From Micavibrio sp. TMED2 (GTDB lineage Bacteria; Pseudomonadota; Alphaproteobacteria; TMED2), in NCBI GenBank assembly GCA_002168225.1, contig NHBH01000001.1, forward strand, positions 538,188-602,187: a stretch of 64,000 nucleotides of DNA, written 5' to 3'. Of this stretch, positions 34,645 to 43,174 are shown in pieces (the first letter of the stretch is position 1; every line of letters begins with the position of its first letter). The translations under genes and the position numbers were made by a program. Under the pieces are notes generated by a model that was given only the letters and a program-made list of their open reading frames with translations, did no database searches and had not been told where the DNA came from.

Positions 34645-35847
34645 TCAGACGAAGGTGATCGGCAGGGCGCTCTCAAACGACGCTAAATCAACGCCTAACA
34701 GGGTCAGGCTGCCATCGCCATTGGTGGCTTCGAGCACGACATTGCCGTTGACTTCCGACTGGGTGAAGCTGGTGAAGGCCAGAACCCGGTCACCACCTGC
34801 AATATCGAAATCGGTGACAATATCTGCCCCCTGATTCGCCGATAGGACGAAGCTGTCGCTGCCCGCATTGCCGGTCAGGGTATCAGCCCCGAGATTGCCG
34901 AACAGGGTGTCGTTGCCGAGGTTGCCACGCAGGTTGTCATTGCCCTGGCCGCCGAACATGACGTCTTCGCCCTGACCGCCGAACATGGTGTCGTTACCGG
35001 CATTGCCATAGACGATATCGTTTTCGAGGTTGCCATAGAGCACGTCATCATGCTGACCGCCATAGACGACGTCGATCTGGCGACCGCCATACAGGATGTC
35101 ATTATCGAGGTTGCCATAGACCACATCATCGCCGGTATTGCCGTAGATCACATCGTTTCCGGCACCACCAAACAGGATGTCATTGCCAGCAAAGCCGAAA
35201 ATCTGCTCGGCCAGTTCCGCGCCCTGGATCAGCTCCGGGTCATCGCTACCGGCAATCTGCAGCAGCTCGGCAATACCTTCGCCGTCGCCGGGCGTGACAT
35301 CAACACCACCGGTGCCGTCGATAATGAATGAGCCTTCAGCACCAGAAGTGCCGGTAAGCGCCATGGAGCCGCCCTGATAGGATGCGCTTTGAGCCTGTGC
35401 AATGGCCAAATCGCCAGTCAGGACATAGGGTGACGCTTGCTCTACCACACCGGTCATACCGTCTTGCTCGGTCTGATCGACTACGATGACGAAAATATGC
35501 GCATCTATGGTCGTGGTGAATGTAAGGCTCCAGGTCGTTGCATTCGGATCAGCCGTGAAGATGGCTTGGCCATCCAGGCCGTTACCGTTGGCAAGTATCG
35601 ATGTGGAGGATTCGCTTTCGTATTGAGCGACGAATACTGAAATCTCGTCCAGTGCACCGCCCACATGAATGGTTCCTGTGGTGCCAGCTGATCGTTGACC
35701 GAGATTATAGTAGTCTCCATCAGGAATCCGAATGCCAAAAACGCCATTGACATTGGCGTAGCCGTATTGCGGTTCAGCAAGGCCAGCTGCGATAGTAAAG
35801 CTTACGGATCCTGTGACGTTATCTTGGGTAGCGGTATCTTGAGCCAT
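34645..35847 (-). CDS. RTX protein with paralogous N-terminal domain (copy 2)
   Basis: 400 aa. The N-terminal domain (LAEPQYGYANVNGVFG onward, to about residue 180) matches the plan of copy 1 with the same LAEPQ-GY opening, a GTIHVGGALDE strand and a GTSGAEGSFIIDG segment. About 14 RTX nonapeptides (residues 215-345; GNLENDIVYGNAGNDTMFGG) precede a C-terminal secretion-signal-like region ending ALPITFV. Presumably exported by an unlinked type I system. Own terminator downstream. Confidence 0.87.
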   Translation of the reverse strand: MAQDTATQDNVTGSVSFTIAAGLAEPQYGYANVNGVFGIRIPDGDYYNLGQRSAGTTGTIHVGGALDEISVFVAQYESESSTSILANGNGLDGQAIFTADPNATTWSLTFTTTIDAHIFVIVVDQTEQDGMTGVVEQASPYVLTGDLAIAQAQSASYQGGSMALTGTSGAEGSFIIDGTGGVDVTPGDGEGIAELLQIAGSDDPELIQGAELAEQIFGFAGNDILFGGAGNDVIYGNTGDDVVYGNLDNDILYGGRQIDVVYGGQHDDVLYGNLENDIVYGNAGNDTMFGGQGEDVMFGGQGNDNLRGNLGNDTLFGNLGADTLTGNAGSDSFVLSANQGADIVTDFDIAGGDRVLAFTSFTQSEVNGNVVLEATNGDGSLTLLGVDLASFESALPITFV

Positions 35848-36172
35848 TTTTTTCTCTGAAGTCAGTGTTTGAACAGATCGCAGGAATCCGCTGCAATGCC
35901 TGCGATAACAGGTATTGTTGCGGACAAGACAATCTGCGAATGCGCTGACCTATAGGGGTACGTCATGGAAATGCCAAGCGCATACGGGGGTGTAACCGGG
36001 TATATCTGTGAGAAAATTGTTTTGGTGCCAACAAAGTCGCGGCTTTATCTGGAATGTTGCGCTCACCGAAAGAATTTCAGTCCCGGCGTGTTTTTGAATT
36101 TGCCTTTTTGCGGAACGGGTTAATTTAAATGCGTACTTCATGATTTGATCTGGTTGATAACGCGGAAAATCC
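35848..36172. other. Intergenic region between RTX copy 2 and the zntB-like gene
   Basis: About 325 bp that must hold divergent promoters. Visible items are a CCTATAGG palindrome at 35949-35956 followed by GGTACGTC, and AT-rich stretches near 36100. No gene or terminator seen. A minus-strand frame crossing it has no protein-like features. Confidence 0.5.
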
Positions 36173-37219
36173 ATGTCTGATACGATCCAACAGGGGCAGA
36201 CGGCCCCGGCGGTACCCCCTGTCTCGGGACAGGCGCTTGTCTTTGGCCATGTTTTTGACGGCAAGGGCGGCAGCCGGATGCTCGCATGGGATGAGATCGC
36301 AGGCGGATTGCCTGCTGAAGGCCAGATTTGGCTGCATTTTGACCGTACCCATCCCGATGCCAGCAAATGGGTCGCCGAGCACCTGAAGCTGGAGCACTGG
36401 CAGATGGACGGGCTGTTCGACGAGGACACCCGCCCGCGCTGCAGTGTCGGTACCGCCAATGGCGTGTCCGGTCTTTTGCTCAACCTGCGCGGTATCAACC
36501 TGAATGAGGGCGCTGACCCCACAGACATGGTGGCCCTGCGCATGTGGGTATCGGAGCGTGTTGTCGTCACCCTGCGCCGTTTCAATGTCCGATCTGTGGC
36601 GGCGATCAGCGATGATTTGCAGCGCAATGACGGTCCTTCGGGGCCGGGCGAGCTGGTGGCGCTGATTACCGAGAAGCTCATGGACCTCATGGGACCGACG
36701 ATCACGCGCTATGATGCCATCCTCGATGATGCCGAACTGGGGCTGGTACAGACCGACGAGATCAGGCCACCGGCAGAGTTGGCCGAGGCGCGGCGTGCGG
36801 TTGCCGCTCTCCGCCGGTATCTGAAGCCGCAGGCCGAGGCGCTGACCGAGCTGCTTGCTGTGCAACTGCCGATTTTCAGCCAGCATGACCATGCCGTCAT
36901 CGCCAATGCGCGGCAGGATGTGCTGCGGTTTGTCGAACAGCTGGACGAGATGCGCGAGCAGTCGATTTTCGTCTATGACGAGATTAAGAAACGGCAGGAT
37001 GACCGGATCAACCGGACCATGTACCGCCTGACCATCATCACGGCGGTATTCCTGCCGCTCGGCTTCATCACCGGTCTGCTCGGTATCAATGTCGGCGGGA
37101 TGCCGGGCACCGACAGCAGCGCCGCATTCTGGGTCGTCTGCGGCATCCTCGCCGTGATCGGCATTGTCGTCTATGGCGGGTTTCGGATATTCGGCTATCT
37201 CGGCAAATCAGGCGACTGA
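36173..37219 (+). CDS. CorA-family zinc transporter ZntB-like
   Basis: 348 aa. A large cytoplasmic N-terminal domain is followed by two C-terminal helices. The first ends in the family motif as GFITGLLGINVGGMPG: GIN rather than CorA's GMN, with GGMPG as in ZntB proteins. ZntB moves Zn2+ across the inner membrane, probably by proton symport. A soluble helical stalk (about residues 180-285) ends KRQDDRINRTMYRLT, a CorA/ZntB hallmark. Single gene. Confidence 0.88.
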   Translation: MSDTIQQGQTAPAVPPVSGQALVFGHVFDGKGGSRMLAWDEIAGGLPAEGQIWLHFDRTHPDASKWVAEHLKLEHWQMDGLFDEDTRPRCSVGTANGVSGLLLNLRGINLNEGADPTDMVALRMWVSERVVVTLRRFNVRSVAAISDDLQRNDGPSGPGELVALITEKLMDLMGPTITRYDAILDDAELGLVQTDEIRPPAELAEARRAVAALRRYLKPQAEALTELLAVQLPIFSQHDHAVIANARQDVLRFVEQLDEMREQSIFVYDEIKKRQDDRINRTMYRLTIITAVFLPLGFITGLLGINVGGMPGTDSSAAFWVVCGILAVIGIVVYGGFRIFGYLGKSGD

Positions 37220-37258
37220 TCAACCGGGTCATCGGGCCTAGATATCAGGGCCTTAATA

Positions 37259-37903
37259 TTAGGAGAGCGAGCCACCGACGGTGAAGTCGGCTTCCGTTTT
37301 CTCGCGGATTTCGTCGACGGTGACATCGGGTGCCAGTTCGATCAGGGTCATGCCCTTCTCATCGATGGTGAAGACGCCGAGATCGGTAATGATCATATCG
37401 ACACAACCGGCACCGGTCAACGGCAGGTCACAGGCCTTGAGCAGTTTCGGTGAGCCGTCCTTGGCATTGTGATCCATGACCACAACCACACGTTTGACGC
37501 CGGCGACGAGGTCCATCGCGCCGCCCATGCCCTTGACCATCTTGCCGGGGATCATCCAGTTGGCAATATCGCCATTGCTGGCGACCTGCATGGCACCGAG
37601 GATCGACAGGTCGATATGGCCGCCGCGGATCATGCCGAAAGAGGTGGCGCTGTCGAAAAAGCTGCTCTCGGGCAGTTCGGTGATGGTTTGCTTGCCGGCA
37701 TTGATCAGGTCGGCATCAACCTCGTCCTCATACGGGAACGGCCCCATGCCGAGCATGCCGTTCTCTGATTGCAGGCGGACATCGATGCCTTCGGGAATGT
37801 AGTTGGCGACGAGCGTCGGGATACCGATACCCAGATTTACGTAAAAACCGTCTTCGAGTTCTTTGGCGGCGCGCTCGGCAACCTGATCACGTGTCCAGGG
37901 CAT
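37259..37903 (-). CDS. scoB: 3-oxoacid CoA-transferase subunit B
   Basis: 214 aa with GGAGAGA before the ATG. Catalytic Glu in [12 protein letters not shown] forms the glutamyl-CoA intermediate; [15 protein letters not shown] and [14 protein letters not shown] are standard. With subunit A it activates acetoacetate or another 3-oxoacid with succinyl-CoA. Unusually, the partner gene is not adjacent: a gene on the other strand lies between it and subunit A (39087-39794). Confidence 0.93.
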   Translation of the reverse strand: MPWTRDQVAERAAKELEDGFYVNLGIGIPTLVANYIPEGIDVRLQSENGMLGMGPFPYEDEVDADLINAGKQTITELPESSFFDSATSFGMIRGGHIDLSILGAMQVASNGDIANWMIPGKMVKGMGGAMDLVAGVKRVVVVMDHNAKDGSPKLLKACDLPLTGAGCVDMIITDLGVFTIDEKGMTLIELAPDVTVDEIREKTEADFTVGGSLS

Positions 37904-38151
37904 TGGGGTCTCTCTCCATATACATACGGTCTAGGCCGGATTTGATGTGTCGGATTTAAGCGTTGGCGTAGCCAGTGTCAAATCATCCGGCAGGCCGCAT
38001 GCCGGTTTGTCGCATCAATCTCCCATGAAACCGCCGATTTGGGTCTGACAGCCATGCGCCGGGCTATATCTGTTTGCGGTTTTCATGGCGATCGGGGATA
38101 TGCACTTAAACAAGCGACTGACTATGCGATATCGACACAAAGGTACCGTTT

Positions 38152-39042
38152 ATGGCCCAGGTAGTGCCGTCATACAGCAACAGCCTGCAAAGACAGGTGA
38201 TTGCCGCCGCCGAAGCGGCCGGTTTCGAGATACCGGCCAATATCGCCGCCACCTATGCCGAGCATGGTGCTGCCCGGCGCAGCAACCAGTGGCATGTGGC
38301 GCTGGGGCTTGCCTCCGATGGAACTGCCGAGCGGGCAGCTGAACCGATCTCCGCCGCCCGCCGTCAGGCTGCCTATGACGGTCTCCTGCAATTCGCCGAG
38401 TGGGCCGAGGGCCTCCGTCAGCAACCGGAGATACAGGCATCCCTGCGCAGCGGTCGCCGGGCCGAGCGCAATGTCAGAACGGCTCAGGAAATGTCGCCGA
38501 TGCTGAAGGTGCGGCAGTCGATGGCTGTTGATGATGCCCTGCAACTGCCCTTGCTGGCGCAGGTTTATCGTGACCCGGTGGATGCGCAGAAGCAGATCCG
38601 GGCGGTGTACAAGACCCTTGGCGATCCGCAGGCGCTGGCTGACCAACTGGAACTGACACCGGACAGCTTCGGTGATCTGGTTGGTACCCGTATGGCCATG
38701 GTCGACGGGCCGCAACGGCGTCATGCGATGAAGGTGCTGCGGACCCAGATCATCCCCGACCTGCGCAATGCCAATCTGCCATCGAGAATGGCCGCCCGCA
38801 CGCTCGAGCAGCCATCAGCTGCGCCTGCCAGCTGCGGCGGTGCCGGGCAGGGCAACCGGAGCCTGCTCGCCTTCGATGATGCGGTTACCCGCTTTACCAA
38901 GGCGTTCCAGAAGCTGACCGATGGCGGTGTGCTGCCCGAAATCGACCGGCAGGCGGCAGCAGAGGAGCGCGCGGCCCGGTCATCCGGCAGCAACCGGCGG
39001 TCAAACGGCAAAGGAATGGGCCGCAGCGGGCCCAAAACCTGA
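38152..39042 (+). CDS. Protein of unknown function with a BID-like region and basic tail
   Basis: 296 aa with an AAAGG site before ATG 38152. No signal peptide or membrane segment. The middle (about residues 95-205) reads as helices around VYRDPVDAQKQIRAVYKTLG and PDSFGDLVGTRMA, a pattern reminiscent of BID domains of type IV secretion effectors and relaxases (helix, 'P..FG.L.G', Arg-rich helix). The tail is Arg/Lys/Ser/Gly-rich (GSNRRSNGKGMGRSGPKT), as in BID-type signals. There is no secretion system nearby and the match is from memory, so confidence in the domain is low. The gene lies between the split CoA-transferase genes on the opposite strand. Confidence 0.6.
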   Translation: MAQVVPSYSNSLQRQVIAAAEAAGFEIPANIAATYAEHGAARRSNQWHVALGLASDGTAERAAEPISAARRQAAYDGLLQFAEWAEGLRQQPEIQASLRSGRRAERNVRTAQEMSPMLKVRQSMAVDDALQLPLLAQVYRDPVDAQKQIRAVYKTLGDPQALADQLELTPDSFGDLVGTRMAMVDGPQRRHAMKVLRTQIIPDLRNANLPSRMAARTLEQPSAAPASCGGAGQGNRSLLAFDDAVTRFTKAFQKLTDGGVLPEIDRQAAAEERAARSSGSNRRSNGKGMGRSGPKT

Positions 39043-39086
39043 TTTTCTGAATTTTCTTCCGGGCGGTAAGCCCGCCAACCGGCTGC

Positions 39087-39794
39087 TTATGCGGCGTGGC
39101 GGTCGCGGGTGGTGCGTTGCTCGATCCGCTTCTCGTGCTCGCCCTGAATCATCCGTTGTACGAAAATGCCGGGGGTGTGGATGTGATCCGGGTCGATGGT
39201 ACCAGGCTCGACCAGTTTCTCGACTTCGGCAACGCAGATTTTACCGGCAGTGGCCATTGGCGGGTTAAAGTTGCGGGCGGTCTTGCGATAAACGAGGTTG
39301 CCTTCGGTGTCGCCCATATAGGCCTTCACGATCGAGAGATCGGCAATCAGGCCGGTTTCCATGATGTATTTCTCACCATTGAACTCGCGCTCTTCCTTGC
39401 CTTCCGCGACTTTGGTGCCAACACCGGTTTTGGTGTAGAAGGCCGGGATACCGGCGCCACCGGCGCGGCAACGCTCGGCCAGCGTGCCCTGCGGGTTGAA
39501 TTCAAGCTCCAGCTCACCACCGAGGTACAGTTCGGCGAACAGCTTGTTCTCACCAACATAGGAAGAGATCATCTTCTTGATCTGGCGGGTTTCCAGCAGC
39601 TTGCCGAGGCCGAAACCGTCAACACCGGCATTGTTGGAGATGACCGTCAGGCCCTTGACGCCGCTCTCAACAATCGCATCGATCAGGTTCTCCGGGATGC
39701 CGCAGAGGCCGAAGCCACCGGCCATGATGACCATGTCGTCATGCAGGATGCCTGCGAGTGCTTCCGTTGCGTTTGCATAAACCTTCTTAGCCAT
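39087..39794 (-). CDS. scoA: 3-oxoacid CoA-transferase subunit A
   Basis: 235 aa, AGGAAA upstream of the ATG. Glycine-rich CoA-site MAGGFGLCGIPENLI near the N-terminus, then SNNAGVDGFGLGKLL and CRAGGAGIPAFYTKTGVGT, all typical of the alpha subunit. The C-terminal 20 residues are His/Arg-rich and variable. It works with subunit B (37259-37903), transcribed the same way but 1.2 kb away. Confidence 0.93.
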   Translation of the reverse strand: MAKKVYANATEALAGILHDDMVIMAGGFGLCGIPENLIDAIVESGVKGLTVISNNAGVDGFGLGKLLETRQIKKMISSYVGENKLFAELYLGGELELEFNPQGTLAERCRAGGAGIPAFYTKTGVGTKVAEGKEEREFNGEKYIMETGLIADLSIVKAYMGDTEGNLVYRKTARNFNPPMATAGKICVAEVEKLVEPGTIDPDHIHTPGIFVQRMIQGEHEKRIEQRTTRDRHAA

Positions 39795-40029
39795 GTCGGA
39801 TATTTCCTGATTGTTGGTTTGTGAACGTTGTTGTTTTTGGTCTTAGCGCTGAGTTTCGTGCCGGTCAATGTCACGGTTTCGGAAAATAAGTAAGCCTTGT
39901 TATCCAAGAATGCGGCATCTGTCAGCGTCATAAGGCAAGATGGCACTGTTTGAAACGGCATATCAGCGTGATGTGATTGTACCGGTCGTATTTGTGCCGG
40001 TTAGGGGTAGTTGCAACTTGGCAGATGGC

Positions 40030-40641
40030 ATGGGCAGCCAGAAACCGCAGCTGGGCGATGACGGGACCGGGCAGCATCCGACAGGCGGTTTGCCCGATGA
40101 ACGGCTCGTGGCGTCCGCGCTTGCCGGCAACCGGGATGCGTTCTCGATCCTGATCGAGCGGCATTATGACCGGATTTACAATCTGGCCTATGGCTGGCTC
40201 GGTGACCGGGCGGCGGCGGAGGATGCGGCGCAGGATGTGGTGGTAAAGCTGGCAACGGCGATTGCCAAGTTCGAGGGCCGGGCCAAGTTTACCACATGGC
40301 TGCACCGGCTGGTGCTGAACCATCTGCATGACAAGGCACGGGCGAAGAAACGGCGACGGATCGACCCCGGCGTGGTGTTTGAGGATTTACAGATAGCGAG
40401 CGAGGACGTGTCCGCTGATCGACAATATGAGGCCAAACAGGGCATGGCAGCGGTGAACGCCTTACCGACCAAGTTGCGGGCGGCGGTCATGCTCGTGCAC
40501 TGGCAGGGGCTGACCCATGATGCCGCCGGGGAGGTGCTCGGCTGCAAGGGCGGTACCGTGTCCTGGCGCCTGAATGAGGCCAAAAAGCTGTTGGCAGCAC
40601 AGTTGCGATCAGAAGCAGGGGAGGGCAGCGATCATGACTGA
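40030..40641 (+). CDS. ECF sigma factor paired with a VWA membrane protein
   Basis: 203 aa from ATG 40030; the frame opens at ATG 39940 and the start is uncertain, since neither has a good ribosome site. Region 2: ERHYDRIYNLAYGWLGDRAAAEDAAQDV, then FTTWLHRLVLNHLHDKAR; region 4: LPTKLRAAVMLVHWQGLTHDAAGEVLG with helix-turn-helix GGTVSWRLNEAKKLL. No regulated promoter is identifiable. It overlaps the next gene (ATGACTGA), a von Willebrand A protein with a cytoplasmic N-terminus, which may act as its anti-sigma factor. Confidence 0.88.
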   Translation: MGSQKPQLGDDGTGQHPTGGLPDERLVASALAGNRDAFSILIERHYDRIYNLAYGWLGDRAAAEDAAQDVVVKLATAIAKFEGRAKFTTWLHRLVLNHLHDKARAKKRRRIDPGVVFEDLQIASEDVSADRQYEAKQGMAAVNALPTKLRAAVMLVHWQGLTHDAAGEVLGCKGGTVSWRLNEAKKLLAAQLRSEAGEGSDHD

Positions 40642-42805
40642 TAAATTCGATCCGGACCGCCTCTTTGAGACCATGGGCAAGGCATCCGCGCCAACGCCGG
40701 ACAAGCAGGCGAAAGCCGACGCCATGCGCAATGCCATGGCGGTGTTCGATGCCGTGATTTCAGAGGCCGATGCGTCGCTGGAGAAAAAAACTTCCCAAAG
40801 ATTTGAGCGGCAAGCGCGTCAGACAATCCGAAAGCGAGGACCCGGCATTTTCCGCCGGTTCCGCATATGGCTGGAGGATTTTACCATGGAATATCGCAAA
40901 CAACTGATGCTCACTACTGCTGCTTCGGTCAGCTTCATGCTGGTCGGTGTCACCCTGATGATGCTGGACAACGAGGTTCCCTCGCCTGGCGGCTCCTTGA
41001 CAAGCATAACGTCACAGTCGGGTGTGCAGAATATGCCGGGAGAGCTTGCCTCACCTCATTATGAGAGTCTCCTGTCCGACTTCAATCAACGTGAGAGTCA
41101 GCGGGCGCTTGAGAAAAGTCAGGGTTTTGTACCTGTACTGCGGGAGCGTGAAGAACTTGATGCGGCAGATGCGTCAAGTGGTCTGGCTCAGCAATCAATG
41201 GTCATGCGCAGACAGGAAGGTGGCAACCTGACCGGTATTGCGGCACCTGCTGATACCAGGGTTATGGCTGATCGGATTGCCGGATCACCGCCGGTGCTGG
41301 CCGAGCCGGCGCCAGTGTTGCCGAAGGAAATGATCGGTCGCGACCGGTTCGATGATATCGAGATCAACCCGACCAAGCAGGTGAGCGCCGAGCCGGTCTC
41401 CACCTTCTCTATCGATGTGGATACAGCTGCCTACAGCTTCATCCGCCGTCAGCTCAATGAAGGCTATCTGCCGCAGAAGGATGCGGTGCGGATCGAGGAG
41501 ATGATCAACTACTTCGATTACGACTATCCGCTGCCGGAAGAGGCCAATGTGCCGTTCGAGCCGAGCGTGGCCGTGTTCGATACGCCGTGGAACCCGAATA
41601 CCCAACTCGTCCATATCGGCATCAAGGGCTATGACCTGCCCGCCGGTGAGCGCCCGCGCGCCAATTTGACCTTCCTCGTGGATACGTCAGGGTCGATGAG
41701 TGGCCCGGACCGTCTGCCGCTGCTGCAGCAATCCCTGCGGATGCTGGTGGAGGAGATGAACCCGGATGATACCATCGCGATTGCTGCCTATGCCGGGTCT
41801 GCCGGTGTCGTGCTCGAGCCGACCCCGGTCAGCGAGAAGCGCAAGATCCTGGCGGCGATCAACAACATGCAGTCTGGCGGCTCCACCGCCGGTGCCGCCG
41901 GTATCCGGCTCGCCTATGACCTGACCCGCCAGAATTTTGACAAGGACGCGGTCAACCGGGTGATCCTCGGCACCGATGGTGATTTCAATGTCGGTATCGC
42001 CAATAGCGAGGAGCTCAAGGGCTTTGTCGAACGTCAGCAGGAGAGCGGTATCTACCTCTCTGTGCTCGGGTTCGGTGAGGGCAATTACAACGACACCATG
42101 ATGCAGGCGCTGGCCCAGAACGGTAATGGTGTCGCGACCTATATCGATACGCTACAGGAAGCGCGCAAGGTTCTGGTCGAGGAAGCCAACAGCACCCTGT
42201 TCACCATCGCCAAGGATGTGAAGATACAGGTCGAGTTCAATCCGGCGCAGGTCTCGGAATATCGCCTGATCGGGTATGAGAGCCGGATGCTGAACCGCGA
42301 GGACTTCAACAACGACAAGGTCGATGCCGGGGAGATCGGTGCCGGTCATGCGGTTACCGCGCTCTATGAAATCCTGCCGGTCAATGCCGTTGCCGGTAAT
42401 CGCTACGATCCGCTGCGCTATGGCAATGCCGGTGAATCAGCCGCTGCCAGTGCCGAGCCGGTTGCTGGTGATGCAGGTGACAGCGCATCGACGGCCAGTA
42501 ACGAGATCGCTTTCCTCAAGATGCGCTACAAGCTGCCGGATGAGGATACCTCGCGGCTGATCACCCGTCCGATCACTGCCGATGATGTGCAGTTAGCGGA
42601 TGCGGTCTCCGATGACAGCCGCTTTGTCGCCGCCGTGGCCGGGTTCGGGCAGTTGCTGCGCGGCGGTCGGTTCCTCGGCAGCGATTATGATTACGATGCG
42701 GTGATCGAGATGGCGAATGGTGCCAAGGGCACGGATGAGTTCGGTCAGCGTGCGGAATTTGTCCAGCTGGTCCGTCAGGCCAAGACCGCAGCGGGTATGC
42801 GCTAG
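40634..42805 (+). CDS. Von Willebrand factor A protein, YfbK-like, single membrane span
   Basis: 723 aa from ATG 40634. A cytoplasmic N-terminus of about 85 residues (TDKFDPDRLFETMGKAS onward, charged) precedes one membrane helix (about 90-110, LTTAASVSFMLVGVTLMML). The periplasmic part has SAEPVSTFSIDVDTAAYSFI, then a VWA domain with MIDAS motif LVDTSGSMSGPD, and a C-terminal DUF3520-like region (LYEILPVN onward). The YfbK plan fits. Overlap with the sigma gene and the cytoplasmic tail suggest a transmembrane anti-sigma role, but no zinc anti-sigma motif is seen. Confidence 0.87.
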   Translation: MTDKFDPDRLFETMGKASAPTPDKQAKADAMRNAMAVFDAVISEADASLEKKTSQRFERQARQTIRKRGPGIFRRFRIWLEDFTMEYRKQLMLTTAASVSFMLVGVTLMMLDNEVPSPGGSLTSITSQSGVQNMPGELASPHYESLLSDFNQRESQRALEKSQGFVPVLREREELDAADASSGLAQQSMVMRRQEGGNLTGIAAPADTRVMADRIAGSPPVLAEPAPVLPKEMIGRDRFDDIEINPTKQVSAEPVSTFSIDVDTAAYSFIRRQLNEGYLPQKDAVRIEEMINYFDYDYPLPEEANVPFEPSVAVFDTPWNPNTQLVHIGIKGYDLPAGERPRANLTFLVDTSGSMSGPDRLPLLQQSLRMLVEEMNPDDTIAIAAYAGSAGVVLEPTPVSEKRKILAAINNMQSGGSTAGAAGIRLAYDLTRQNFDKDAVNRVILGTDGDFNVGIANSEELKGFVERQQESGIYLSVLGFGEGNYNDTMMQALAQNGNGVATYIDTLQEARKVLVEEANSTLFTIAKDVKIQVEFNPAQVSEYRLIGYESRMLNREDFNNDKVDAGEIGAGHAVTALYEILPVNAVAGNRYDPLRYGNAGESAAASAEPVAGDAGDSASTASNEIAFLKMRYKLPDEDTSRLITRPITADDVQLADAVSDDSRFVAAVAGFGQLLRGGRFLGSDYDYDAVIEMANGAKGTDEFGQRAEFVQLVRQAKTAAGMR

Positions 42806-42835
42806 GGCAGCTCTGTTTTTACTCTCTGTGAAATA

Positions 42836-42862
42836 AAACGGGCCGGCATTGTCGGCCCGTTT
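42836..42862. terminator. Bidirectional terminator
   Basis: A 10-bp stem (42836-42845 with 42853-42862, 7-nt loop). Read on the minus strand it ends CGTTTTATTT, serving the small gene at 42885; on the plus strand it follows the VWA gene's stop by 30 bp with a shorter T-run. Confidence 0.8.
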
Positions 42863-42884
42863 GCGCGTTCGGTCGCTGGTGTGC

Positions 42885-43121
42885 CTAGCGCAGGTCGGTT
42901 TCGGGCGGCGGCGGCAAATCGGTGCCGGGTAGCGGTGTGCCATCACCCTGCTGGTAAAAACGGTCTATCCGTTTATCGGCGAAATCGCCGATTGCGGCCT
43001 CATCCGCCGGTGGTGGTGTCCCGAAGAAATAAACCAGTACCCTGTACACGCCGAACAGAATGCAGGCGACAATCATAAGCCTGAAGATAAAGGAGTTTCG
43101 AGTTTTTCGTGCTCGGTCCAT
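42885..43121 (-). CDS. Small single-span membrane protein of unknown function
   Basis: 78 aa: basic N-terminus, one hydrophobic helix (about residues 12-32, IFRLMIVACILFGVYRVLVY) and a Pro-rich soluble tail (GTPLPGTDLPPPPETDLR). No family recognised. It is followed by its own terminator and lies 53 bp after the gene at 43175 on the same strand, so the two may form an operon. Confidence 0.55.
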   Translation of the reverse strand: MDRARKTRNSFIFRLMIVACILFGVYRVLVYFFGTPPPADEAAIGDFADKRIDRFYQQGDGTPLPGTDLPPPPETDLR

Positions 43122-43174
43122 ATGCGGTTTTCTGTTTCTTGGTGTTGTCGGATTTCGGGATCTGGTCTGGTGAT

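Noticed and set aside
35949-35970. CCTATAGG palindrome upstream of the zntB-like gene as a regulator site
   Set aside because: An 8-bp palindrome alone is weak evidence and no matching second site or known consensus fits.
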